A stretch of 64,000 nucleotides of DNA from positions 95,133,322-95,197,321 of the forward strand of contig NC_053035.3 in NCBI RefSeq assembly GCF_002575655.3, read 5' to 3'. The position numbers and the translations under genes were made by a program. The notes beneath the pieces are model-generated. The model was not told the origin of the DNA and made no database searches. It was given only the letters and a program-made list of their open reading frames with translations. This DNA comes from Aegilops tauschii subsp. strangulata. Taxonomy: Eukaryota > Streptophyta > Magnoliopsida > Poales > Poaceae. This document shows positions 11,580-22,599 of this stretch, one piece after another. The number at the start of each line of letters is the position of its first letter. The first letter of the stretch is position 1.

Positions 11580-12779
11580 AACATGCAACTAGTACATGAG
11601 TGTCTTGTCTAAATTTGGAATTACTTCGGGTTTGTTTGGCATTTTTATGCATTAATTGAGTTTTTGGGCATTTAATGTGCATAATTCAAATTTGAACTAC
11701 AAGCACATGCTCCAATGCACCAAAGTTTGTTGAAAAATCACATGTGTGTCTTTGGGTGAATTTATAGGTCCCATGCAAGAAATGGGAATGAAATTCAAAC
11801 ATCTGGGCGTCGTGGCTCGGCCGGAATGATTGAGAAACTTGGTTTTTTAATTCTTGTAAATCCAAAACATGGTTGAAAATCATGAACTTGGCATGGTGTC
11901 ATGACATGGCACCAACATGTTTGAGTAAATTTTTTGGCCGAATTGGGACAAGCTTTGGTGTAAGCTTCTTGCAAACCGGAGCTTCCGTCAAGAAGGCTCG
12001 TGGTTCCGAGAAGGAACGTGCCACCTCCGTGTGCGAAACGACATACGTACACTACCTTCTCCCGCCTTATTTTTTTACACTGGCATATTAGACCAAATAG
12101 AAGTATCGTGCTAAATTTTGTAATTATTCCGGGTTCGTTTGGCATTTTTATGCATTAATTGAGTTTCTGGGCGTTTAATGTGCATGATTCAAATTTGAAC
12201 TACAAGCACATGCTCCAGTGCACCAAAGTTGTTTGAAAAAACACATGTGTGTCCTCGGGTGAATTTCTAGGTCCCACGCAAGAGATAGGAATGAAATTCA
12301 AACATCTGGGCATCGTGGCTCACCCGGAAAGATTGAGGAACCTGTAAATCCAAAACATGCCTGAAAATCATGAAACTTGGCGTGGTGTCATGACACAGCA
12401 CCAACATGCTGCGGTAAATTTTTTGGCTGAACTGGGACAAGCTTTGGTGTAAGCTTCTTGCAAACCGGAGCTTCCGTCAAGAAGGCTCGTGGTTCCGAGA
12501 GGGAACGTGCCACCTCCGCGTGCGAAACGACATACGTACACTGCCTTCTCCCACCTTAATTTTTTTACACAGGCAGATTAGACCAAATAGAAGTATCGTG
12601 CTAAATTTTGGAATTATTCCGGGTTCGTTTGGCATTTTTATGCATTAATTGAGTTTATGCGCATTTAATGTGCATAATTCAAATTTGAACTACAAGCACA
12701 TGCTCCAGTGCACCAAAGTTGTTTGAAAAACCACATGTGTGTCCTTGGGTGAATTTCTAGGTCCTATGCAAGAGATGGG
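11580..12779. repeat. Three tandem copies of a ~490-bp repeat, last one cut
   Basis: GGCATTTTTATGCATTAATT occurs at about 11638, 12141 and 12631, with the flanking sequence also conserved, giving periods of about 503 and 490 bp. The third copy stops at 12779, exactly where the Gypsy LTR begins; copies one and two continue past the equivalent point with GAATGAAATTC. No coding potential is seen. The copies may belong to the neighbouring CACTA-like element or be an independent satellite. Confidence 0.88.
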
Positions 12780-13984
12780 TGTCGGTGTGGAACGACACCT
12801 ATGGGATCACAAGAATCCCTACTATGGTTGCCGGGGCGCGGGGTTGCGAGAAGAGCAGGGCTAGTAGACAGCACAAGGATCGTTTACCCAGGTTCGGGCC
12901 GCGAGGATGCGTAAAACCCTAGTCCCGCTTTGGTGGGTATATTTCAGAGAGTTCTTGAGCTCTCGAACTAGCTGTGGTGAGTGCGTGGTTCGAAAGAGCC
13001 GAATCTTTCTCCAGTATGCCATGGGCCTCCATTTATAGTCGGAAGGGGCTGCCACAGTGGCACACAGGAGGTGGAAAGGCATACAGTTCCCTGAGCTTAT
13101 CACTCGTCTTATAGGACAAGACGCATTTAATGCGTAGCTTAGGTGTCCCCTTGCTTTATCGGGGACGGGGGCGAGGCCCGTCCCGTCCGTCGCCGCTCCT
13201 CCTCGCCTCAACACGTGCCTTGGCCAGTGATGCGTGCGGTGCCATGTAGGCAGGCAGGCAGCTGAGGTGGCGCGGTGGTGGAGCCTTCATGAAGATTTGC
13301 ATGCCGCCACGCAGGCGCTCGATGAGTTGGCCTAGGGGCTGCATGTTGCCACGCAGGTGCCCGCCCAGCTGGTTGGGCTAGCAGCTGCATGTGAACGGCG
13401 GTGGAAGCTTGGTTGGCGCGGGCCTGGCAGTGGCTCTGCTGGCGTCCTTGGCGAGGGCCTTGCCGGGTGGCCCGGCAAGGGTCTTGCCGTGTGGCCCGGC
13501 AAGGGTCTTGCCGTGGCGCGCTATCGTCCCCGGCAAGGGCCTTGCCGGGGGTCTGGTGGCCTTCCTCGGCAAGGATCTTGCCGAGGATCGTCGTCTTCTA
13601 ATCCTCATCTGATCTTGAGTATGTCTTCACGAAGATCTGCATGCCACCACAGAGGTGCCTTCCCGAGCCCCGGCCCTACGTGGATGATGGCGTTGGGGAC
13701 CGTGGGCTCAAGGGTGGCTCGCTCTGTTTGTGTGGGGCGAGCCGCCCCGGCAAGGGTCTTGCCGGGGCTACTGAGGCTGCCCCGGCAAGGGTTTTGCCAG
13801 GGGAACCTGCTTCGTCCCTCTGCTCTTCGTGGTCTTGGCCTTGGCGTTGCTCTTGTTATCTTGGGCTTCGGTCTTACCTTGGCTCACCTCCCCTGTTCTG
13901 CTTGGTTGACCGTAGGCACGGCTCCGACTGCCCGTGCACAGGTATAGGGGTACAAAAATGCATCCCTCTTTTTGTACACCGACA
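12780..13984 (-). repeat. 3' LTR of the Gypsy element (1205 bp)
   Basis: The ends are TGTCGG and CCGACA, a 6-bp inverted repeat with TG...CA. On the minus strand the sequence just upstream is AGGCCCGGGGGCTCC, a plausible polypurine tract, which makes this the 3' LTR. No second copy is in the window. It contains a cluster of short perfect hairpins (13450-13800). The open frames here are shadows. Confidence 0.75.
13450..13800. repeat. Cluster of short perfect hairpins in the Gypsy LTR
   Basis: Palindromes of the form CCGGCAAGG-N-CTTGCCGG recur about seven times, for example at 13494, 13537, 13745 and 13776. The same half-site (GGCAAG/CTTGCC) also occurs in the internal part of the element near 20130 and 21760. 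Confidence 0.85.
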
Positions 13985-14503
13985 GGAGCCCCCGGGCCTG
14001 GGCCACACATAAGCGCGACACGTTGTTGGGCCAGGCACAAAACGGTGCGCGGGCAGGCGGGGCGGTTTTTACCGCGGTAAGACTTTTCGCGCGCTGCGCT
14101 TCCCACGACCCGCGTGCGCAGCGCGGTGTGGAGGTGTGTGCGTGACGTGGGCAGCATGTGTGGGGCGGTTTCCGCACGCATGCGTCACATCGCAGTAAAG
14201 AGGCGGCTCGCGCCTTCCCCGTAAAAAGAGGAAGGCGTGGAGGCGCGGCTTATTTACTGAATGGGGCCGAGCCGCGGTCTTCAAGGCGTCCACTCCCCAC
14301 GATCACAGGGTGGGGAGATGTTGCTTCACCCGTCCCCTCAGTTCTGCACGTCCGCCACGCGTCCTTCATGCGCCTGGGGTGGCAAGCGGTGGAGGCGGGA
14401 AACTGGGCTGTCGCTGGTTGGGGCATCGGGTCGGTCCTGATTCCCTGCGCCTCCGGTGGCTGGATTGGCCGAGCGGGGCGGCCGAGCCCCGACCCCGCCC
14501 CTT

Positions 14504-14509
14504 TATAAA
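14504..14509 (+). promoter_or_regulatory. TATA box of the antisense B3-like gene
   Basis: TATAAA sits 79 bp upstream of the ATG at 14588, followed by a CT-rich leader, on the strand opposite to the Gypsy pol gene. It looks like a separate promoter for the accessory gene. Confidence 0.6.
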
Positions 14510-16601
14510 GAGGGGGAAGGGGGGATGGCGTCCCGCATTCTTCTGTCATCTATCTCCTCCTGCTTCTGCTTCTTCTTTTCATTCGCCATGGAGAAAGAGA
14601 ACCCGGGTCCCTCGACGGTGGTGGTGAGGGTCGCCGCTCGACAACGCATCCCTCCTCCTGAGCCCGCGGTGGTGGAACCAGCCGCGAGAGGAAGGGGGAG
14701 GGGGCGAGGCCGGGGCAGAGGTAGTAGTGCTCGGGGAAGAGGAGGACGGGGCGGCGCACCGGCTTTGCCTCCGCCAATGGTGCCTTTCCCGATGGAAGGC
14801 CATGTCGGCGACCAGCCCCGTGAGTTCTTCATCAGGCTGTGCCGGCCTCCGCGTGCCGTCTTCGTCTTCCCGCCCCGTTTGCTCGGGAGATGGAGCGTGA
14901 CCGGCCCCAATCCCTCAGATTGCACATGAGGGGTTGTGGGAACGGGGGCACGTGGGTCGATATCGACTTCCCGGCTTCTCGGGTCATGTACCTCCGTCGT
15001 GGGTGGAAGACGTTCGCTCGCATCCATAGCCTGACGGCGGGGCTCATCCTCTACTTCAAATTAATGGAGGACGGCCTGCTCTCCGTCAAGGTCTTCAGAG
15101 AGTTCGGAACTCGCCTGAAGTGATGCGTGGAGAGCTCCTCCGATGGAGATTCCAACGATGTGTGACACCCCAAAATTTTGACCTTGTTTTATTAATTAAA
15201 ATTTTGCCAGGAAATTAAACTTCTCCATTTGTCTGGATTTATCTTTTGATTTCAGAACCCCTCTTCTCTTTAATATTGTGGGTTTTTACCTCAAGTGGAA
15301 ACTTTCCAAAAGTATTATTGGACTTGTATACTCTCTCTATAAAACAATTCTTTATCAGTGGATTTAATTGCATAATTGCTTTTCCTAAGCTTTATTCTTT
15401 TAAAATGATTTTTCATGAATTTGGAGTCTCTGTTGCACTGCAACCATTTGATTAATGCATTTAAAATTTTCACCAAAATTTGGGGATGTCATGTGATGTT
15501 TCCACATCACTTTTATGCAAAAATATCTTTTGGTTATTGGAGATTTTGAGCTCTACATCAACTTTTCAAATCTAGACCAGTAGGTATTTTTGCACTACAA
15601 CCTATTTAAATATTCCTTTTAAAATTCTTCCAAGTGTTTGGAGATGTCAGTAGATGCCTATAATTCAACTCTATGCAAAAACCCATTGGTGTTCTTGTAA
15701 AAATTTGAGTGAATCAACCTCATTTTCATTCTGGTCCAGCTTAGTGATTTGTACAGCAACCCTAAATTTTCTTGCTCTAGTAACTCTGAGCTTTTTCCTG
15801 CTTGTAGTCCTCCCTGCAAAACCCTTAAGTCCAGGAGAGTGGACCCATTGGAGGGTTTTAAGTGCATGCAATAAGGCCTTCTTCTTTCTGCCCAAAACTG
15901 AAGTTTTGCAAAACTTGCACTAGCAAGTTTCTGGTTTTGCCCAAATGATCTTGTCATCATCACCTACATCTAGGGAGACCCTGATCTGGAGTTTTTGGCC
16001 ACTCCAAGAATTGCCTAGATGCACTTAGCAATCTGTCGAGCACCTTGTGTGCATGGTCAGTTTTGACATGAGTTTTGCCTTTGCACTGTGACCTTGCACC
16101 TCTGGACAAAATAGCATGTCCACTAAGCTCCTAGAAGACTCTAACCTAAACCTGCTACTTGCCAGCCTCACCCAAGCCCTATGGCATGCATTGGCATTCT
16201 GTCAAACACGTAGCGTGCGCGCTCTGGACGCGCCCAGAGCGCACGTTTTGCACGCGCGCGCACCGAGTCGCCGCGTCCCTCTGTCGTCGCCTCGCGCTCG
16301 TTCTGGCCCTCCCCTTCCCGCTGCCAGCACGCCCGCCCCTTCCCTCACTGCAGAGCCGCCCCTGGAGCCCCACAGTGTCGCCGTCAGGTCGGCCACGGCG
16401 GCTAGCGGCCGGCCACAGTGGACTCCTGCCATGGACGGCGTCGCCCGAGCCGCAGCAGCGCGCTAGCTGCCCCCTTGTACAGCCCGAGCCTATCCTCAAG
16501 CTCGTCTGCTAGTGCTCGTCGCCGCCACGTCGCCCTGGCCACTACAGAACGGCGACTCGCCGTCGTTCTTATCCACCACCGCGGAGCCAGCCTCGTTGCA
16601 C

Positions 16602-16608
16602 TATAAAA
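16602..16608 (+). promoter_or_regulatory. TATA box inside the solo LTR
   Basis: CTATAAAAGGAGG lies after a GC-rich stretch, about 1.44 kb into the LTR. It would drive transcription to the right. Confidence 0.55.
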
Positions 16609-18505
16609 GGAGGCCCCCGAGCTCCTCCGAGCACTGAAGCGACCCCAGGCCACCCCCATAGCACCCCCTCAGCCAGCAATCGGCGGATGGTAGCCGTCTT
16701 CCTCGACTCCGGTCGGTTCGGCCGCCGCCACCTTCCGGTGCCGTTCATCGCAACCAGACCCTCCCCCGTGCATCCAACACCACCACCCGTTTCCCCTCGA
16801 CCTCACGGAGCCGCCCAGCCTCTCAAACGCGACCAAGAACCACCATAGCTCGAAACCCCCAAACCACTTGAAACCTCCTCCGCCGCGGAGCTCGCCGCCG
16901 GCGACTCCTTCCACCCCCGACGACCCAACGACCACCGGGAGGACCGCCCCGGTCTGGCAGGTCCATCCCTGCCCTCGGATACCCTCGAGGAGACGTCGTT
17001 CGCCGGCGTCGATCGCCGGAGTCCCGCCCCTGCACGGGCAGAGGAAGAGGAGGGAGAAGCGACTGGTCAAACCTGACCAGTGGGCCCCCTGGACCCACTG
17101 TCAGTGACCCACGCGCCCGTCCGCTCTGGATAAGTGAAAGCGTAAAAGTCTCGAGTACGTATCCCCTACCCTGAAAGCGTATTCTGTACCGAAGCGTTTC
17201 CTTTTTTTGTTTTATTTTAAAAACAGAATTTGACTAAACTTTGACTGGCTATAACTTTTTTAATATAACTCCAAATGAGTTGATTCTTTTTCCTACCTCT
17301 CTCAAATTTCATCTAGTTTATTTTAAGATTTATTTCAAAAATATTTAGGACAACTTTTTGGTACTGTTTTTGAAATATATGTTATTTGGATATTTTTCAA
17401 AATAGGAAATGGAGAGAGAAGAAAACTTTCAAAAAGTTTTGGAATGCACACTTCCTCTCCACAACCTGAAGGCAAGCATTCTGAACTCTGGCATAATATT
17501 TTTGGAATGTTGTTGATACGGTTACAACACCACCATGACTTGGAGCATACGATATTTTTTGTGACGATAAAATCATACGCATGAGTGCACAATGGAGATC
17601 CTTTGCTATTAGAATGGATATGCTGGTGATCGTAATCATCCTCGTAAGCTTTTCATGCATACCGGAAGGAAGCCGGGAAAGTCTCTGTCTTGGGTAGACA
17701 CGAGCTTGTCCCTAGTTCCTCGTCGAGACGAGTATGTCCGGTATGGCATGATGAGGTATGATGAGTGGTGATTCTGTCTGTTAGTTGAAATATATTTGGT
17801 ATGCTAATCATACAGGGAATACTTGAACCTCCTGAGTCGGCCATAGATCGAGTCTTGTTCCAGTAACCCCCATACTTGTTTCGTACTACCACTTGTCCCT
17901 GCCGCAGGTAGGGTACGGTTCAGTAAGTTGTCAACCCCTTCCTAGCACACACCGTACAGAGAGGCCATGGTGGAAGATACCGGATGCATCCGGTAGGCAT
18001 GCCACCTGGTCCGGGATCATGGGTGTTTCCGGTTGGGACCGAGAGGGGGGCACCCCTTAGAGCGCGCGATATAAATTTGATCCCATGCTAAGTCGAGGTT
18101 GTAGCCTCCCCACTTAGAGTTTTGCTTGACAGGTGTCGTGGGTGATTCCAGACACCGGTAAGTTAAGCTGGTGTGTGCAGGTCAGGCGTGTTTTCAATTA
18201 AAAGACCGTAGGCGGAATTAGTCCCGATGGACTAAGTAAATCCGTTACTCGTGGGTAAGAAGTACACCCTCTGCAGAGGTTAAATCTATTCGGATAACCG
18301 TGACCATGGGTAAGGACTACAGTCTGAGATGGGTCTAGTGACGGTTTTCGCAGGAGAAACGGCTAAACCAGAACATTGATTATGACCTATGACATATGAG
18401 GATTATGATTATTATTATTGTGGACTAACCATTTACATTATTTGAATTATTGAGTATCCCTGGGACGGTTCTACCCCCTGGATACTCACTGCGATTATTA
18501 TATAT

Positions 18506-18890
18506 ATAAGCCCTTTATGTGGTGTCGCATAGACGCCCGACTGTGGCACGCTTGCTATTTCTTTTATATTATAAGCCCTTTATGTGGTGTCGCTCAGACG
18601 CCCGACTGTGGCATGCTTGTTAATTCTATTATTTATAAGCCCTTTATGTGGTGTCGCATAGACGCCCGACTGTGGCATGCTTGCTATTTCTTTTATATTA
18701 TAAGCCCTTTATGTGGTGTCGCTCAGACGCCCGACTGTGGCATGCTTGTTAATTCTATTATTTATAAGCCCTTTATGTGGTGTCGCATAGACGCCCGACT
18801 GTGGCATGCTTGTTATTTCTTTTATCCATAAGCCCTTTATGTGGTGTCGCTCAGACGCCCGACTGAGGCATGATTTATCTTTTATCCTTC
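18506..18890. repeat. Six 64/65-bp repeats forming a two-unit higher-order array
   Basis: CCCTTTATGTGGTGTCGC starts at 18511, 18576, 18640, 18705, 18769 and 18833. Units alternate between a GCATAGACGCC/CTATTTCTTTT type and a GCTCAGACGCC/TTAATTCTATTA type, so the repeating block is about 129 bp. The open frame over it (18517-18831) is a product of the array. Confidence 0.92.
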
Positions 18891-19519
18891 CGAGGCGTCG
18901 CTTCAGACACTCGATCGGTGCATTCAATTTCTACTCCCGTATTGCATATTCCTATTTTTCCTGCATGCGTGCATCATGGATTTTGACTGACGTTACGATC
19001 GTGGAATATTTCGGAGCATGATTATCCCTTGTTATATTATACCCGTGTTCATAATGTTTGCGAGTACATTCAAAAGTACTCACTGGCTTGTCCCTGGCTA
19101 TTGTCTTGGCCAGATTTCTTGCGTGGAGAGGAGTGTTGCGACGACAGCCCCGGAATCCATGCAAAGGTGATAGCAGCCCCGCGAAGATAGGAGTTATCCT
19201 GGTCAGCTGTTCTTGTGGGAAATGGAGTCCCATAGACGCAGATGAACCACAAACCGCTTCCGCCATCAACCACTAGAAACCAAGTGTTGTACTCATAGGC
19301 CACAATGGTCTTGTACTACATATTTTGTACTTTGCTTGGAATTTCTGTATCAAGTTGGTGCCTCATCAGCTAACAGTAATCCTGGGGCTGGTGAGCACAA
19401 GGGCCATTTTCTGGAAAATTAATATCCCGAAAAACCGGTCCTGACACGATGGAAGCTCTTCCTCGAGCGAAAGTGACGAGGAGGACAGCGGGGCAGATGA
19501 CGGGGACGAGTCCGACTAG

Positions 19520-20776
19520 GTGTCGGACGCCCCGCGCCTGGGCGGGTGCGGCAGTAGCAGCATCTGCACCTGGCCGCTCCTCCAGAAGAGGTTTGCCAGG
19601 GGTGGGGCCAGCTTCTTGAACTTCTCGGGGCCATCTCCTTGGGCGGCTGGCGTCGGGAGGCTGCGGAAGAGGAAGAGGGCGGGCGGCAAGGCTGTCAACT
19701 CGGAGTACGCGGGCACGGACGCCTTCATCGCGTATTGCCGGTCCTGCCGCCTCGTCTTCCAGCTCCTTTCCCGGCATCGTCATCACCGGCCCACTCGTGG
19801 GCGGCCACCGAGGTGTCCTCTTGGTGCTTTCTGCTGCCCGTAGCTCGCCTAGGCGCCCCTTTTGCCCTCTCTCCTCCTTGACCTGCCTCCTGAGGAGAGG
19901 GACAAGAAAGGAATTACGGGCATCTTATCTCTTTTTTAGTTTGTAAGCCTGCGGGCCTTCGTTAAATTTAGAACTTGTAATCCCCTTGCTCATGTTTTTC
20001 ATTCCGTATGAACTGTACCTGTATGGGATGTTTTTAATGAAAAAAGGGATGCTTGCCGGGTTTTTCGTTCGTGGGTAAATCCCGCGACAAGGAGCGAATC
20101 CTTGTTATTGTTTAAGATAAATGTTTTTCACCCGGCAACAGGCCTTGCCGTCCCCCCACTCCACTCGATCGTTCTCGCGCTCTTGGCGGAGGCAGGGATG
20201 AAGTGGGCTTTAGGCTCCTCACTCTACCTCCTTGCCGCCGCGGCTTCAACCAAATTCGAACCTAGGAAATAATCCTTAGGTATAGGAAAAAGGGGAGCAC
20301 GGTAGCCTAGAGATAAAAACGAGATTTCACATGCCCCAGTCTTGTTCTGAAATGCATGACAGAGGATAAAAGACTTATCTGGATCTGTAGCCCCCGGCAA
20401 CCTTGTTTTTCCGCGGTTGAATCCTTGTGCTTGCAGCCCCCGGCAACTCTGGTTTGCCGGGGTCGGGACGCCGGTCCGTTTCCCTTCTTCCAAGTAGCTC
20501 AGCAGAAGTGCTCATGTGCTCTGCGAACCAAAGGAGGACAGAAAAGAAACAGATAGACGCGCACTCGACCTCTATGCTAGGGGTTAGTCGCTGCTGAGCA
20601 CTATCAACCCTAACCAAGGAAGAGACTCGACCTAGCATGCATGCTATAACTTAGGGCGTCAGCGCTTCATTTATTTATGCTTAGGGTCTGCGCGTGGCTT
20701 TGTACAAAGGGTCACATGCCTTGCCGGCAAAGCTTGTACAAAAGGTGGCTTGCCGAGAGGCCCGGAGGGCCGCGCC
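19520..20776 (-). other. Non-coding part of the Gypsy element between integrase and antisense gene
   Basis: The plus-strand frame of the B3-like gene stays open after its stop from 19520 to 19843, but the encoded sequence resembles nothing I recognise. The rest is low in coding signal and has scattered GGCAAG/CTTGCC motifs shared with the LTR. Confidence 0.5.
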
Positions 20777-21976
20777 TTATGGGTAAAACTTGCGAAGATG
20801 CTCGATGTTCCAGGAGTTGCTCGCTGGGACGGCATCTTCGGTCTCCAAGCGGACTGCGCCGGGCCTGGTGACTCGCATTACCCGATAAGGGCCTTCCCAC
20901 TTCGGCGTCAACTTGTTGGAATTCTTAGCCGACTGAACGCGCCGAAGAACAAGGTCTCCTTCCTCATAGCTTCGGGCATGAACCTTGCGGCTATGGTAGC
21001 AGCGCAAGGCTTGCTGGTAGCGTGCTGCTCTCACAGCCGCCCGAAGATGATCTTCCTCAAGGAGCGTCGCGTCATCTTGGCGCAACTGCTCTTGCTCAAG
21101 CTCATCATAAGCGAGCACTCGAGGTGACCCGTATATGAGTTCCGTGGGGAGAACTGCTTCTGCCCCTTATACCAGGGCAAAAGGTGTCTGGCCGGTGGCT
21201 CGATTTGGCGTCGTCCTGATAGACCAAAGAACCGCCGGCAACTCATCAATCCAGCGCCTTCCACTCTTGTGCAGCTTGTCAAAGGTCTTCGTTCTCAGGC
21301 CTCGCAACACTTCAGCATTTGCCCTCTCCGCTTGGCCGTTGCTCCGTGGGTGTGCCACGGAAGCAAAACAGACCTTGCTACCGAGGTCTTGAATGTATTG
21401 CATCAAGGTGTGGCTTGTGAACTACGTGCCATTCTCGGTGATGACTCTGTTTGGCACACCAAAACGGCAGACCAGTCCCTTGAAGAACTTGACGGTTGAC
21501 TGAGCAGTCACCTTTCTCACTGCTTCCACCTCCGGCCACTTTGTGAACTTGTCGATTGCAACATACAAGTACTCAAAGCCCCCGACAGCGCGGGGGAAAT
21601 GGCCCAGTATATCGAGCCCCAAGACCAAGAATGGCCAGGAGAGAGGGATTGTTTGAAGGGCTTGAGCTGGTTGATGAATCTTCTTTGCATGGAACTAGCA
21701 CGCTTCACACTTGGTTACTAGTGCCGTCGCATCCTGGAGGGCGGTGGGCCAGAAGAAACCTTGCCGGAACGCCTTCCCGGCAAGGACCCTCGACCCTATG
21801 TGGGAGCCACATATGCCTCCGTGTATCTCCGCCAACAGCTCCAGTCCTTCCTCCCGGGGGATGCACTTCAATTTCACACCGTTTGGCCTTCTCCTGTACA
21901 GGACGTCATCGACGAACTGGTACAGGGTGGACCGACGGGCTACTCTTTTCGCTTCTTCCTGCCGCGCCGAGAGCAC
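20777..21976 (-). pseudogene. Gypsy integrase remnant
   Basis: Integrase inserts the element DNA into the genome. Reading from 21976 down: an RRSTLYQFVDDVLYRR segment, the HHCC zinc-binding site (HGGICGSH ... TKCEAC), the catalytic core with LGLDILGHFPR, ITENGT and HPRSNGQAERANAE, then the C-terminal part HARSYEEGDLVLRRVQ and LTPKWEGPYRV, ending NSWNIEHLRKFYP with a stop at 20777-20779. Three in-frame stops break it: 21695-21697 and 21422-21424 (each TAG where glutamine is expected) and 21167-21169 (TAA where tyrosine is expected). The usual TDNG of the core is TENG. RNase H and reverse transcriptase are absent. Confidence 0.9.
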
Positions 21977-22143
21977 CAGGGCCGTGGACGACGGCGAGGC
22001 CTAGGAAGGGAACGACACGGAGGCAGGGAACACTCGACAGTTGTTTCCCAAACGGAGGGGAGTACGACTGTACGAGGGTTTACTGGTTCGTCTGCCCTCG
22101 CCGGAGAATAACAGCAGGTGTGGGTGAGTAGACGGATGGCTAG
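21963..22143 (-). repeat. Left part of the outer repeat module, interrupted by the CACTA element
   Basis: It starts at CGCGCCGAGAGCACCAGGG and matches 45992-46150 in the same orientation. It ends in GGATGGCTAG, where the CACTA element begins; its continuation is at 45003. Confidence 0.85.
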
Positions 22144-22170
22144 CAATACAAAAAAATACACTTCCGTGAT
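22144..22170 (+). repeat. Left terminal inverted repeat of the CACTA element
   Basis: CAATACAAAAAAATACACTT then CCGTGAT; the third base differs from the CACTA consensus. Confidence 0.8.
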
Positions 22171-22599
22171 GATACGTGTTTGTCACAGTAGGTCGCGTTT
22201 TCTGTCATGCATGTACATCCATGACAAATTTATGACAGAATCAAGATAGTCATACATGTGCTGTCGTAGAAGTGTTCCATGACATTGCCAAAATTATCAT
22301 CACAGAAGTGTCCACTTCCATGACGATAAATCGCGCGTCACAGAAGTGCTTTCGTCAAGGGTGACCCACACGTGGCATCTACCGTAACGGAACGCCGTTA
22401 AGCTATCGGGTCGGGTTTTGGATCCGATAACCCGTTAACAGCCCCGACCAATGGGGATTTTCCATGTGTAAAATCATCATTGGCTGGAGGAAACACGTGT
22501 CGGCTCATCGTTGGGACAGATGTCATCCACTCATTGGACGGAAGGCGCCTATAATACGTTGACACGTGGCACGGCCCAACAGAGGCCCATTCCTGTGAA

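Larger units (their letters stand above)
15161..19446 (+). mobile_element. 4286-bp solo LTR with CGATG target duplication
   Basis: The element starts TGTGACACCCC and ends CCGGTCCTGACA, and is flanked on both sides by CGATG (15156-15160 and 19447-19451). It interrupts one reading frame that continues exactly across it. No internal domains and no second LTR copy are visible, so a solo LTR fits best. A length over 4 kb recalls the long LTRs of large retrotransposon derivatives of the Triticeae such as Sukkula; the family is a guess. A TATA box is at 16602. The GC-rich part (16200-17100) gives many shadow frames. Orientation follows the TATA box. Confidence 0.8.
14588..19519 (+). pseudogene. B3-like accessory gene antisense to Gypsy pol, split by a solo LTR
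   Basis: The frame opens MEKENPGPSTVVVRV, runs through an RG-rich stretch (RGRGRGRGRGSS), then a B3-like domain: REFFIRLCRPPRAVFVFP, WVDIDFPASRVMYLRRGWKT, FARIHSLTAGLILYFKL, LLSVKVFREFGTRL. An acidic serine-rich tail ends in GADDGDESD and a stop at 19517-19519. Defects: a frameshift near 14870, a TGA at 15121-15123 and a 4286-bp insertion after 15160. If one target duplication is counted once, the tail at 19452 continues in the same frame, so the insertion hit an open or recently open gene. Additional antisense genes between pol and the 3' LTR are known in some plant Gypsy lineages; a B3-like one is inferred here by eye. Confidence 0.7.
12780..21962 (-). mobile_element. Gypsy LTR retrotransposon, minus strand, 5' part missing, with antisense B3-like gene and nested solo LTR
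   Basis: Reading the minus strand, the order is integrase (21976-20777), a long non-coding part, an accessory gene on the opposite strand, a polypurine-like run and the 3' LTR (13984-12780). Integrase and its tail are of Ty3/gypsy type. Reverse transcriptase, protease, gag and the 5' LTR are missing: the element breaks at about 21962 against an unrelated repeat module and does not resume after 46330. A 4286-bp solo LTR is nested at 15161-19446. The element itself sits inside the third 490-bp repeat. Confidence 0.8.

Noticed and set aside
11686..12145. Frames of 65-116 codons in the 490-bp repeats
   Set aside because: They are not conserved as frames between the tandem copies.
13357..13947. 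196-codon plus-strand frame in the Gypsy LTR
   Set aside because: It lies wholly in the LTR over the hairpin cluster; overlapping frames on both strands are equally open because of the GC-rich repeats.
16116..17107. Many open frames in a GC-rich stretch
   Set aside because: They sit in the promoter and leader part of the solo LTR and resemble no protein.
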